Of a DNA stretch of 64,000 nt, positions 1-10,077 are shown one piece after another (the stretch's first letter is position 1; each line of letters starts with the position of its first letter). Position numbers and translations under genes: made by a program. The stretch lies in assembly GCF_001640025.1 (NCBI RefSeq), contig NC_031674.1, forward strand, positions 2,914,001-2,978,000. Reading direction: 5' to 3'. The DNA comes from Sugiyamaella lignohabitans (taxonomy: Eukaryota; Ascomycota; Dipodascomycetes; Dipodascales; Trichomonascaceae). The notes beneath the pieces are model-generated. The model was not told the DNA's origin. It ran no database searches and saw only the letters and a list, made by a program, of their open reading frames with translations.

Positions 1-309
1 TTCCCATTCTAGATTCTTAAATCCGATTATAATTGCCACTGTCGAGAACAATGTCTTGGGAGTTCGCTAAATCCTGAGATCATTGCGTTTCTGAAGCCGC
101 ATGTACCGCCGGAAAAAACCCTATCGCACACCAAGCGCTATCTTCAGAGCATCTCTGTCGGATTTAAGGCACCAAAAGTAGCTTTTTGACTGCATAGACT
201 GCAGTGCATCGAGAAAGATCTTCAGGGTTTGCCACTATGCGGAACATATAAATACCCCTGAACTGCATTGGTGGCATTAAACTATAACATCGCTGCTGCT
301 TACAATTCT
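1..309. other. Upstream intergenic region
   Basis: I see no coding sequence, tRNA or repeat here. The only recognisable element is a TATA-like box close to the first gene, listed separately. Confidence 0.5.
247..254 (+). promoter_or_regulatory. TATA-like box
   Basis: The sequence TATAAATA lies 56 nt before the ATG of the NAD(P)-binding protein gene. This spacing is plausible for a yeast core promoter. Assignment rests on motif and position only. Confidence 0.4.
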
Positions 310-1056
310 ATGAACAGGGTTACTCGCCCATTCTTTGCAAATAACGGCCTATTTCATCGCGGATTCAGTACGTCGGCTGCCCCCAATATGAAGCTCCTTC
401 TTACTGGTGCTACCGGTCTTTCGGGAGGTGAAACACTCAAACAAGCCCTTGAAGACTCTTCTATTGACCAAGTGACAGTGCTCACAAGAAAAACGGTTGG
501 GAAAAGCCACCCCAAGCTAAAGGAAATTATATTTAGCGATTTTGCTGGTGACTATTCTGAAGTTATAGCTAAGAATGACTTGGCTAGTCATGATGCATGT
601 ATTTGGGCATTAGGTATCTCTCAACGAGACGTTTCCAAGGAAGATTATATCAAAATCACTTATGACTATACTATGGCTGCAGCAAAAGCTTTTAATCAAG
701 CTAATCCAAATATGAAATTCCTTTTCTTAAGTGGTCAAGGTGCAGATCAAACAGAAAAGAGTTATTTTCTATTCGGAAGAGTAAAAGGCAAAACCGAAAG
801 GGAATTGACCGAGATTTATAAAAACAGGGCCTTTATTTTCAGACCCGGATATATTCAACCTTCCACTCCAAGACCCAACCCACGGACTGGAGAGGGGCTT
901 TTTTCCAAACTGACACCATTTGTCAACGCCATTAGTGGCCAAAGATTTGCCAGTCCATCAGCTGACTTAGCTAAAGCTATGATCAATGTTGCTAAGAATG
1001 GTAGCTCTATTCATTTATTCGACAACAGGGCCATTATGGCTGCTGCTAAACAATAG
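310..1056 (+). CDS. NAD(P)-binding Rossmann-fold protein, probably mitochondrial
   Basis: A 248-residue protein with an N-terminal dinucleotide-binding motif TGATGLSGG right after MKLLL, typical of atypical short-chain dehydrogenases and NmrA/epimerase-like proteins. The first 30 residues are rich in Arg, Ser and Phe with no acidic residues and contain RGFSTSAAP, which looks like a mitochondrial presequence with a processing site. I chose the ATG at 310; the frame stays open upstream but only with non-ATG codons. Later segments (FLFLSGQGAD, RVKGKTERELTEI, FIFRPGYIQP) match the usual order of the family: the strand before the active site, a K-containing helix, and the FRPG strand. The substrate is unknown. 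It may be related to uncharacterised fungal mitochondrial-outer-membrane or HTATIP2-like reductases; I would not name an enzyme. Confidence 0.85.
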   Translation: MNRVTRPFFANNGLFHRGFSTSAAPNMKLLLTGATGLSGGETLKQALEDSSIDQVTVLTRKTVGKSHPKLKEIIFSDFAGDYSEVIAKNDLASHDACIWALGISQRDVSKEDYIKITYDYTMAAAKAFNQANPNMKFLFLSGQGADQTEKSYFLFGRVKGKTERELTEIYKNRAFIFRPGYIQPSTPRPNPRTGEGLFSKLTPFVNAISGQRFASPSADLAKAMINVAKNGSSIHLFDNRAIMAAAKQ

Positions 1057-1181
1057 AGACAAGTTAGCCATGTAAATTAAATCTATTATTTTCGATGATT
1101 ATGCTTTATGCCCATAACCTCCACAAATTTGCAAATTTAATGTTTCCATTCACTAGTTAGTGAGTTTCTTGGAGTGACGAC

Positions 1182-1901
1182 ATGTGGCATTTTAAATTTA
1201 CTCTCTTAGAAGTCATTAGTCAATGGGCAAACAAGCTGGTTTCCAGGTACTCTCAAGATATCGGCGAGTCACAAAGTAGAACAAACTCCGGCTCGGCTGA
1301 ATACCATGGCCCGAGCCTCAATATTAATTCGTTCTTTAATGGCTCACAGCAGATTTTTGAAGACGATTTTCAAGATAGTTTAAGCCAACGGGAACTTTAC
1401 TTAGACACGTCGCATATTGAGGAGTTTTGCAAGATCATCACTGCAACACAATACAGCGAACTGACTGTTGACGACTTGTACAGTGGGAACGATTCAGAAG
1501 ATAACTCTATCTATCAAAATGAAAACTGTGTTGAATGCAAGAAACCAAGTGTAGATAATGTTCTGACACACCATTTAGCAGAGTACTCTCTAAATCACAA
1601 GTCCAGTTTGGACTTTCATACAAGCCGTAGGAGGGTCCCCTTGGCTGAAATAGAGATCATTGCTCCAAATGCACAATCTCAAGTGGTTGCCCTAAACGGT
1701 AACGAAAATGAAGACATCATTGAAGGGGATTTGACCAGTACGAAAGTGCGGGAAATTTTGTACGATCTTGGTAGCAAACCATGTGACGCTAACATCCTAC
1801 CTAATTCTCTTCAGAGAGTAGAAATAAAGAAATTGTCCAAACGCAAATGGTCGCTCAGGCGTCTTAATCCATTATCAAGAGTGATTCGGATTGGCCAGTA
1901 G
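1182..1901 (+). CDS. Hypothetical protein, no recognised domain
   Basis: An intact 239-residue frame with a clear ATG. The protein is hydrophilic and acidic in its middle part, has one CVEC pair near residue 116, and ends in a strongly basic tail (KKLSKRKWSLRRL). No signal peptide, membrane segment or family signature is visible. It lies 125 bp after the preceding gene on the same strand and converges with the phosphate transporter. Codon-like composition resembles the neighbours, so I believe it is a real, fast-evolving or lineage-restricted gene, but nothing indicates a function. Confidence 0.6.
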   Translation: MWHFKFTLLEVISQWANKLVSRYSQDIGESQSRTNSGSAEYHGPSLNINSFFNGSQQIFEDDFQDSLSQRELYLDTSHIEEFCKIITATQYSELTVDDLYSGNDSEDNSIYQNENCVECKKPSVDNVLTHHLAEYSLNHKSSLDFHTSRRRVPLAEIEIIAPNAQSQVVALNGNENEDIIEGDLTSTKVREILYDLGSKPCDANILPNSLQRVEIKKLSKRKWSLRRLNPLSRVIRIGQ

Positions 1902-1973
1902 GCCACGGTATAACAGGCATCGAAATATAAATAGTGCTTTTATTATTCTAATATATCAGTAAATGCTTAATCT

Positions 1974-4526
1974 TTAAAATCCTACAATGGACATTAATAC
2001 ATATCCCAAGCTAGCAATGACAAGATAAACCAGGATACTGGATGGAACACCTCTAGAAATGAAGCTGCCGACCGTTAAATATGGCTTTCCAAGCTCGTCT
2101 GTCATGCAAATGGCGGTGACGTTAGGAAAGCCAGAGGTTGGCAAACCCATTGCAGCAGAACAAAGTAGGGCCGATGCCATGACCAATAGACGTGGATGAG
2201 GATCAGGCATCTGTTCACCAATGGACTTAACCAATGGTAGAACAATCAGAGCAGCCACAGTATGTGACACAAATGTTGCAACTGTCAATATCATGAACCC
2301 GAATACAAGCATGACATTAAATAAGCTCATTCCACGAACAAGAGCTTCAATTTGTAGTGCAATTGCTGCGAGAAGTCCCGATGATGATACAGCTTTACCA
2401 AGAGCAATACCACCCATGGCAAGGGCAATAATTGTCCACAAGAAATTGTTAAAGTCAGCTGATGACAACAAACCAGGACCAAATAATAGTACTACAGGTA
2501 CTAAAGCTAACACTCCCATTTCTCCAACATATGGCTCTAACTGATGTGAAAAACACCATAGGACGATGGTACCCACAGAAACAACACAAATGTAGTAGTG
2601 TACAAACGTGAATCGATCGTCACTGGCACGAACATGAGGGATTGCACTGGCACCTTTTCCGGTTGGGAAAGTAAAGATAAGAAATAGCCAAATCAGCAAG
2701 AGACCTACAGCGGAAACTGGAATGGCAATTGTAAACCATTGAACCCATGAAGGGGCAGGGTCCATATTTTCAAGAGCAATAATATTCTGAGGACTGGCAA
2801 TTGGTGAAACCATGCCACCAATGTTCGAAGCTAAGGCAATACCTAGAATGATAGCCTTAGCAAATCCATCTCCTTCAGGTAGAGTACGAAGTAAAGGCTG
2901 AGCCAAAGAGTAGCACAGCACAGGTGCAGCTACATTACTTATCCACATACTTAAGAAAGTAGCAACGAACATGAGCGTCAAAAGAACAACACGAGGGTTG
3001 GTACCGGCACGACTAAGAATTGAGGTGGCAAGGATTTTTGCTATTTGGTATTTGCTTAGTGCAGCGGCAAGCGTAAAGCCTCCCAACAGGATCATGATTA
3101 CAGACGACCACATTTGTGAAAAGATGAACTTGGAAGCCTCAGAAGCAGACATTCTTTCATCAGTCTCTGCGTCAACAGGAATACGCAAACAAACCACAAG
3201 AAATGGAATCAGCAGCGAGGTAACAAATAATGGCATTGCCTCAGTAGCCCAGAACAAGGATGCGGCAATAACCACCGCCAAACAGTTGTTTTGTACTTGC
3301 ACTTCAAGAATGGGGAAAAGTAAAATAGCAAAAAATAATGAACTAATAATCAGAACCTTCAAAGTCGAGGCAGACACAAGACCAGCAGGGACCGACACTC
3401 CTAGTATACTAACAAACTCAGCCGCCTCCGGCTTATCATTACGGGTCGCAAAAGTACCCTGAGTCTGTCGTTCAATGCCAATCATGTCCCTCCAAACAGT
3501 GTTCCGTTCCCAGACAATGTGTTCCCGCAATTGAAGTTTCAATTGTTGCCCGGCAGTCTTGACGTCATTATTAGTTGCAAGTCGTGCATAAAGAGAGACC
3601 GCTTCAGCGATTCTACTATCCAGGGCTTCGGTCGTGGCCTGGCTAAAGGCATAACTCTTGCCAAGAACTTCTTCCATATAAGTAGACATAAGCTCACAAT
3701 GGAGAGTCTTGTCGAATTTCTTTAGGGCCTTTCTAAAACCGGTTCGGTTTAGATCAATGTATGATTTTAGTTCACTTAGAGAAACATAGACTGCACTTGT
3801 TCTTTTCTTTAAAGTGATGAGATGATCTGATAACAGATACATATCACGAATATCGACGGCACTACCTCGACGAGGTCGCGAGTTGGCGGAAACACCAACG
3901 GATGCGCTTCGAGACCGTCTTCGTCTGGCATAATAGGGCCGAGGGTCGGATTCTTCTAAATGAACATGATCCTCATCAATACTAGTGTCAGCATCTTGGT
4001 GACCTGATCCAGTAGGTGCTAATAGGCTGGGATATGCCTTGGAACCAGGATCAGAACCGCCATCATCCTCTTGGTCAAGCGATTCTCCGGAAGATCCGCT
4101 TCCTCTGCGGCCCGAGCTTTGACTGTATCCTCTACCACTGGAGCTAGCCTGAGAAGTGCTTCGAACAGGAAATAGATACTTTTGATCATCTTGCACGACG
4201 CCATCAGCAGCTGTGAATACATGCTCATCTGCTAGCCTTTGCTCATACTTGATAGCATCGGCTAAGACATAATCCAGGTCATCGAAAATCTTCGACTCAG
4301 TCTCCGTATAGAACAGATCAATTTTTTCTAGTTCTATATCAAGAACTCTTCGAAATGCAGCTTCAGGATCATGTTCAATCAAGACTGCTGACTCGGCATC
4401 GCGTCCAGAAGCCTCTACAGCTTCTTTCTCAAGCTGATAAGTCAGTTTCTTGAGTGCTCCATAGTCGATATATTTAGAGATCCACTCAGGGACAGCATTG
4501 AACTGAAGGGAGTGATTGAACTTCAT
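1974..4526 (-). CDS. SPX-domain low-affinity phosphate transporter (Pho87/Pho90/Pho91 family)
   Basis: An 850-residue membrane protein. Residues 1 to about 290 form an SPX domain: it opens with MKFNHSLQFNAVPEW and closes with the lysine-rich helix KALKKFDKTL; between them is a long Ser/Arg-rich acidic insert. SPX domains bind inositol pyrophosphates and gate phosphate flux. The C-terminal half is a DASS/SLC13-type anion transporter with about 12 hydrophobic segments. It includes WISNVAAPV and GMVSPIASPQNI in the first repeat and GLPTSGFPNVTAI in the second, the paired re-entrant SNT-like sites that bind the anion. I start at the ATG directly before the SPX motif; the frame extends 65 codons upstream but that part is not SPX-like. 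Sequence alone does not separate plasma-membrane Pho87/Pho90 from vacuolar Pho91. Confidence 0.92.
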   Translation of the reverse strand: MKFNHSLQFNAVPEWISKYIDYGALKKLTYQLEKEAVEASGRDAESAVLIEHDPEAAFRRVLDIELEKIDLFYTETESKIFDDLDYVLADAIKYEQRLADEHVFTAADGVVQDDQKYLFPVRSTSQASSSGRGYSQSSGRRGSGSSGESLDQEDDGGSDPGSKAYPSLLAPTGSGHQDADTSIDEDHVHLEESDPRPYYARRRRSRSASVGVSANSRPRRGSAVDIRDMYLLSDHLITLKKRTSAVYVSLSELKSYIDLNRTGFRKALKKFDKTLHCELMSTYMEEVLGKSYAFSQATTEALDSRIAEAVSLYARLATNNDVKTAGQQLKLQLREHIVWERNTVWRDMIGIERQTQGTFATRNDKPEAAEFVSILGVSVPAGLVSASTLKVLIISSLFFAILLFPILEVQVQNNCLAVVIAASLFWATEAMPLFVTSLLIPFLVVCLRIPVDAETDERMSASEASKFIFSQMWSSVIMILLGGFTLAAALSKYQIAKILATSILSRAGTNPRVVLLTLMFVATFLSMWISNVAAPVLCYSLAQPLLRTLPEGDGFAKAIILGIALASNIGGMVSPIASPQNIIALENMDPAPSWVQWFTIAIPVSAVGLLLIWLFLIFTFPTGKGASAIPHVRASDDRFTFVHYYICVVSVGTIVLWCFSHQLEPYVGEMGVLALVPVVLLFGPGLLSSADFNNFLWTIIALAMGGIALGKAVSSSGLLAAIALQIEALVRGMSLFNVMLVFGFMILTVATFVSHTVAALIVLPLVKSIGEQMPDPHPRLLVMASALLCSAAMGLPTSGFPNVTAICMTDELGKPYLTVGSFISRGVPSSILVYLVIASLGYVLMSIVGF

Positions 4527-5336
4527 GCCTTCTGAATAGTGAACTCGAGATTCGCGAAAAGTTGACGACCGCGGGTGATCTAAAGGTTGTAGTTCAAATT
4601 GTTCAAACTGTGAAACAACTGTAGATGACGACAAAGCAGAGTGTACAACTCTCGAGGTTGTATTTACTGGCGATGATATGATGAAAGAGGGAGCCACTCT
4701 AGGCAAGTAGGCATGCAACAAAAAACAAAATCAATCCCAAGAGAAAAAAAAAATACAATTAATGAAGAAAAGTACAAGACAAAAAATTCCACCGGAATAT
4801 TCAATATAGCCTTGCAGATGAGATGGAAAGGCGTAGGTTTAGCTGTACAGAAGACACTCTTGATTGGTGATGTACAGTGCAGTGTTGCCAATTAAAGACG
4901 GGCTCGATGCAAAAGTCAAGCAGTGGTAAGCAGCAGCCGGCAGTATATCAGCAGCACCACCGGCGTCTATATACGTAGTGGGATACAGGTGTCTGGGTGG
5001 GAGGTGGTTGTAAATATCCCAATTCGATCAACGCAGTCTCGGAATCTCTTTGGCCAAATTTACTTAAAAGGATCTTCCTGTGTAGGATGATTTGGTTCAA
5101 TTATCTCACGATATGAAGTAACGTGACTATCTTATCGCTGTTAAAGCTTGTTAGCAGCTTATCTTGGGAATATCAGTGGAAGATTAGTCTCGACGATCCA
5201 GGCTCCACAGGGGCACGGCGAGGCATAGACTGCATCACACATGAACAACGCGTGTTTTCACGCAGCGGCTAATTAATTCACCTACGGGTCTGCGTACTAG
5301 CTAAGAAAATAATCCAACCAGCACTTGCCAAGGAGC

Positions 5337-5350
5337 TTGGGGCTCCGCCC
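5337..5350. repeat. GC-rich motif, copy 1
   Basis: TTGGGGCTCCGCCC stands out in an AT-rich intergenic stretch and matches motifs at 16.9-17.0 kb. It sits inside an imperfect inverted pair: AGCACTTGC at 5320 and GCAGGTGCT at 5359. The nature of the element is unknown. Confidence 0.45.
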
Positions 5351-5679
5351 TTAACCTCGCAGGTGCTTCTTACAGAACCTTTTTTCTATTTTCCAAAATC
5401 CCCAAGTGAGCTACGACTTGCTCTGCGTTTCTAACGAGAAGTAAATACGCGACCCGACTGATGTACCTGTCGGATGAGTTAACCAGACTGAAATAAAAGC
5501 AGGCTCTAGAATGGAATAATTAAAGCATTTACTTAGAACTCTCGGCGTACTGCCCGTTGCCAACTAAGGTTGGCAGGAACTACACGTGAAAAAGTGATAA
5601 CTGCAAATACGCCGAGAGCTGGTGATTCAAGTGATCTGCTAACAGAATATTCCCGGCGACTCAACCTACTATATGTAAT

Positions 5680-5730
5680 AATATATATGTATATATAATA
5701 TATATGTATATATAATATATCTGTATATAT
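5680..5730. repeat. Three tandem copies of a 17-bp AT repeat
   Basis: Three consecutive 17-bp units of AATATATATGTATATAT, the third with one substitution, followed by further TA-rich sequence to about 5741. This is a simple minisatellite and a likely source of length variation. Confidence 0.85.
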
Positions 5731-6812
5731 ATTATATATTAATTTATGCGCAGTGTTTGAAGGTCGCCGTACTAACCGGTATACAAGCAAGTTGGACCAG
5801 CATTTTGCAGCTTTGGTTGTAAAAACGGAGCAGGTTGAATTTGCTAGAAATTTTACGTTGCCGCTTGACGATATATCCCAAAGCCAGCCGTAGCTGCACC
5901 TCTTAGCTACCATACTGTATTAAGGACGGATCCCTTCTAAAGCAACTGATCCGAATTAAGAGCAATTGCATGTGGTGCAATAGCAATAACTAGATATCAT
6001 GGATCAATAGCAGAAATCATGTTGCTGGTTGCTTTATCTTGTTCAAGAGCAATTCCACCAGAGAACATATTGCCGGCACAGTGAAGTCGCAGTTAGCTTA
6101 CCTGACCGTTCTATCACCCAATGTCTTTTAAGTAAGAGACTCTATTCTTCAGTTTTGATACCAAATGTAGGGAATAGTATAGAAAAGCATACCTGCGCCA
6201 TTGTTATGCTCGCCTAAGTGGCCATTATATCACTTCATAAAGTAGCCAAACCTTAACCTACCCAAGCGTGTCATCCAAACTAGTTCATGTACAGTGGACG
6301 CAGCAGCACGAATCGTGGGTTGACTTGCGCCCCTGATGCGGGAAATTTCAAGCCTGCATAGACACGGCTTGAGGTATAAGCAGACAAGAAACCCCGGCAT
6401 GGGAAAACTATAAATATAAGCTTGTATGTGGGTATAAATAAATAAACTACTAGTCTAGGAGGACATAGGAAAAAAAAAATATCCAATACTTACTACGACT
6501 ACGACAGATTGTTCACTGATCTCCTGTATTGTCAATTGTTAACAATCTTTGCGCTTCAGATTAAACTTGTGACCTGTTCGTTTCCAGTTGCATTGTCGTA
6601 TGTATGAACCCTGCCTAAAAGCTATTGCGGAGAATTCTAGAATCTTCAGTGACATTAACAAAATCAGTAAACAGAAGAAAATATATTGACCTCTGCTTGC
6701 TGAATTAGCTTGGCAAACACGAATATAAGTGAGACTCCAAAGGTATTATATTGGTTTAAATTTCAATGATCTCGACTGGATATCCATATAGGTGAATCAA
6801 GCTAAGTACGTC

Positions 6813-9800
6813 ATGGCTATATTAGTGGTATCTTTGTAAGTATTTTATCTGATGTCACACAGTCTCATTATCAGATATATATCCCAACTGTGTTCATAAA
6901 CTAGCTCATGCTAAAGAGACAGTTGATAAACTAACAGTGTTGTTCAGGTTTTTGCCTTACACAGTCAACTTTGATGTTGGCGAATCGCCTGCACCAAGCT
7001 CTCCGTCGGTAAAGGCTGAGTCTGAGTTACCTCTGTCAGGCAATGGTATTGGTGGCTCTGATAAAATTGTCAAACCTATAGGCATTGGATTATCAGGTGT
7101 CGCATCTCCTGATTCAATTGCATCTAGTGTCTCTTCCTTGGCTGGAGCTTCTCCAGCTAATAGTGGATCCCTCTCTGCTGCGCTGACGCAGTCGTTACTA
7201 CCGTCCAAGGGCCAACCGCTCAATTCTAACAGCAATTCAATCATTCTACCTCAAAACCCTTCTCGTGCTTCTTCGCCCCAGGATGCATTTTTCTTAACTC
7301 CTAATGGTACTAAGATGAGCAAACCGCGTAAAGGGTATTTTGAAGATGATGAAATTACGCTATCAAGTAGTCTTGATCCCAGAAGACATCACAGAAAGGT
7401 TTTAGTACAACCGCCATCTCGTGCAGTTTCTCCAACTCCTGAACCTGAAATATCTATTGTCCGTTCAGGTCCAGCTGCGGCTAGTGCTACTGGTATTGCC
7501 GTAACGAGACCACATGAGTTGCATTCCAATAGATTGCAGCAAGCAAAGCATCGAGATATTGAAAGGATCGAAAAGCAGACTGAAAGCATATCCATATCAC
7601 GGAAGAGACAAGGTTCCTTTAGTAGCCGTCGCAGTTCTACTTTTGATTCTCCTTTATTCGAAGACTCTCCATGGAGACTTGAATTACAACATAGTGGTAA
7701 TGGGGGTCTTCGTAATGCTATCAAACGGGCAGAGGCCGATGGTAATGTAACAAAGTTATGGATTGGCACCTTGGGAATGCCCACCGATGCTTTGAGTGAG
7801 AGCAAGAAAGCTGAAATAGAGTCTACATTGCTTACGGAAGACTACGATTCAATTCCTGTGTTTTTAAGTGATACCACATTTGAGGGTCACTACTCACACT
7901 ATTGTAAGCAGATCTTATGGCCAACTCTTCACTACCAAACACCCGACAACCCAAAATCAAAAGCATACCAAGATCACTCATGGGTTCATTATAAGGCTTT
8001 AAATCAGGCTTTTGCTGACAAAATTGTTAAGGTATACAAAGAGGGAGATATTATCTGGGTTAACGACTATCATTTAATGTTGTTACCGGCAATGTTGAGA
8101 GAAAAGCTGCCCAATGCTAAGATTGGGTTTTTCCTCCACGTTGCGTTCCCATCGAGTGAAGTATTCAGATGTCTGGCAGCAAGAAAAGAGTTTCTGGAAG
8201 GCATGTTGGGAGCTAACTGTGTCGGGTTCCAAATATCCGAGTACTCTAGACACTTTCTTCAAACTTGTAACCGCATTCTCGCCGTTGACACCACTCCTGA
8301 AGGAATTAAAAGTGAGCACAGTTTTGTTTCAGTGGTTAATTATGCTATTGGTATAGATCTGAAATCTCTTGATATTACCATGCAGAATAGTGAAGGTGTC
8401 GGCAAATGGCGAAAAATGATTTGCGAGCGGTGGAAAGATAAGAAGCTAATTGTATCGCGCGATAAACTTGATAACATCCGCGGTATTAAACAAAAACTCC
8501 TTGCTTATGAAGAGTTTCTTCGTGCCCACCCCGAATGGATTGAACGAGCTGTGTTGGTGCAAATAGGCCTATATGACGGAAGTGATAGCGAGTTTGAAAG
8601 TGAAATTCACACGATTGTTGATAGAATTAACTCGATGCGTGCTGACTTGACTGCCACACAACCAGTTCTCTTCCTACAACAATATATTGATTTTGATCAA
8701 TATCTAGCATTAATTGCGGAAGCAGATATATTTGCGGTTACTTCTCTTCGCGAAGGAATGAATTTAACGTGCCATGAGTATATTTATTGCAACCAAAAAC
8801 ATGGCCCTCTCATTCTCAGCGAGTTCACTGGCTCTGCTTCCGTTCTTGGGGATGACTCGTTGCTAATAAACCCATGGGACATTTCTGAGGTGGCTAACGC
8901 CTTCTATCAAGCTATTACTATGAGTGAGCAAGAAAAAGCTGCTCGTTGGATGTCGCTCTACTCCTATGTTACAAATAACACATGTGCAGAATGGGTTCAT
9001 AACTTTGTCAAAGAGGTCGATGTATCGTGGGAGGAAGACCAAAGAAGGCGGTCGGATACCAAACATCGGTTGCATGCTCCCTTGTTTATCCAACAATACC
9101 AATCGGTGCCTCGAAATGGTAAGCGCATCTTCTTTTTGAACATGGACTCGACTGATATCAAGAATGCATTTGTGCGTACCAACAGTTCTACATCGATAAA
9201 TTCTGCAAATTCTACATCGCCGTTTCGCAACACACCACCCCCAACTGGTCCAATTACTGCACCAAACAGTGCCTCAAGTGGCAAGTTTGCTAATAGCTCT
9301 GTGTTATCTGCCGTTGTTCCAACTGGTACTGGTACCTCTTATGCATCACCGCAGCGCAAAATATCAGTGCTTAACGAGCTTGTTCTTGACCCAGCAAATA
9401 TCGTTTATGTGATTAGTCGGGAATCTCGTAATACAATGGAACGTATTTTCCGTCGTGTGAATAACCTTGGCTTGATTGCCGAAAGTGGTGGCCTATTGAG
9501 ACCGTTCGGAAGTGATGAATGGATTCGGTTTTCTGAGGAGCATTGCGCTCGAAACATATCAGATAAATGGCAAGACCCATTAATGCCAATGTTAGAGTCG
9601 ATGGCCGAAAGATTCAGTGGGTCACGTATTGTTACCAACGAGACGAGCATTCATTTTGACTTGCACTCGGTAGTTGAACAAGATCCCGACCGTGCCTCTG
9701 TTATTATCGGTGAAGTTATTAATAGTGTCAACGATGCCTTTGGCGAAATTCATGTTCATGCTAGACTCGCGGAAGATGGTAAAGTGATAATTGCCCGCGA

Positions 9801-10077
9801 TGACCTGACTGATGCTGATGCTGTACAGTATGCTTTTGATCTTGAAAGAGCACAAATCGGCAAGGACTTTGACTATCTTTTCGTAACGTCGCTCGGAAGT
9901 GAAAGCTCCTCAGACACATACGACACTCTGTATGAATGGGCTAATGGCCACGAGAAAGATGTTGGTACAGTATGTACAGTGTCAGTAGGTGCTAAAGGCA
10001 CATTGGCCAAGTGGACTCTCGATGGTATCAACAGTCTGCTTAACCTGCTATTGACTGCGACCAGTCAAAAAAATTAG
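6813..10077 (+). CDS. Regulatory subunit of the trehalose-6-phosphate synthase/phosphatase complex (Tsl1/Tps3 type)
   Basis: Two exons, 6813-6835 and 6948-10077, encode 1050 residues. The 112-nt intron begins GTAAGT and has CTAAC 12 nt before the acceptor; splicing restores the N-terminus MAILVVSLFLPYTVNF that typifies Tps3/Tsl1. Residues 20-270 are Ser/Pro-rich and probably phosphorylated. A GT20 synthase-like domain follows (LWIGTLGMP, DYHLMLLPAMLRE, REGMNLTCHEY). The phosphatase-like domain begins near residue 733 with FFLNMDSTD, where catalytic enzymes have DYDGT. The nucleophilic Asp is Asn, so phosphatase activity is unlikely. In S. cerevisiae these non-catalytic subunits hold Tps1 and Tps2 together. 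Size fits the family (1054 and 1098 residues in yeast). Tsl1 and Tps3 cannot be told apart because they are paralogues of a later duplication. Confidence 0.93.

Larger units (their letters stand above)
4527..6812. other. Long divergent intergenic region between phosphate transporter and trehalose synthase subunit genes
   Basis: About 2.3 kb with no convincing gene. Short frames here lack domain-like composition and several run through an AT microsatellite. It contains the AT tandem repeat near 5.7 kb and one GC-rich motif near 5.34 kb, both listed separately. It must hold the promoters of both flanking genes. Confidence 0.6.

Noticed and set aside
2221..3725. Plus-strand frames of 68-163 codons inside the phosphate transporter gene
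   Set aside because: They are antisense shadows of conserved transmembrane coding sequence.
5533..5913. Minus-strand frame of 126 codons
   Set aside because: It runs through the AT tandem repeat and has a repetitive Ile/Tyr composition with no family features.
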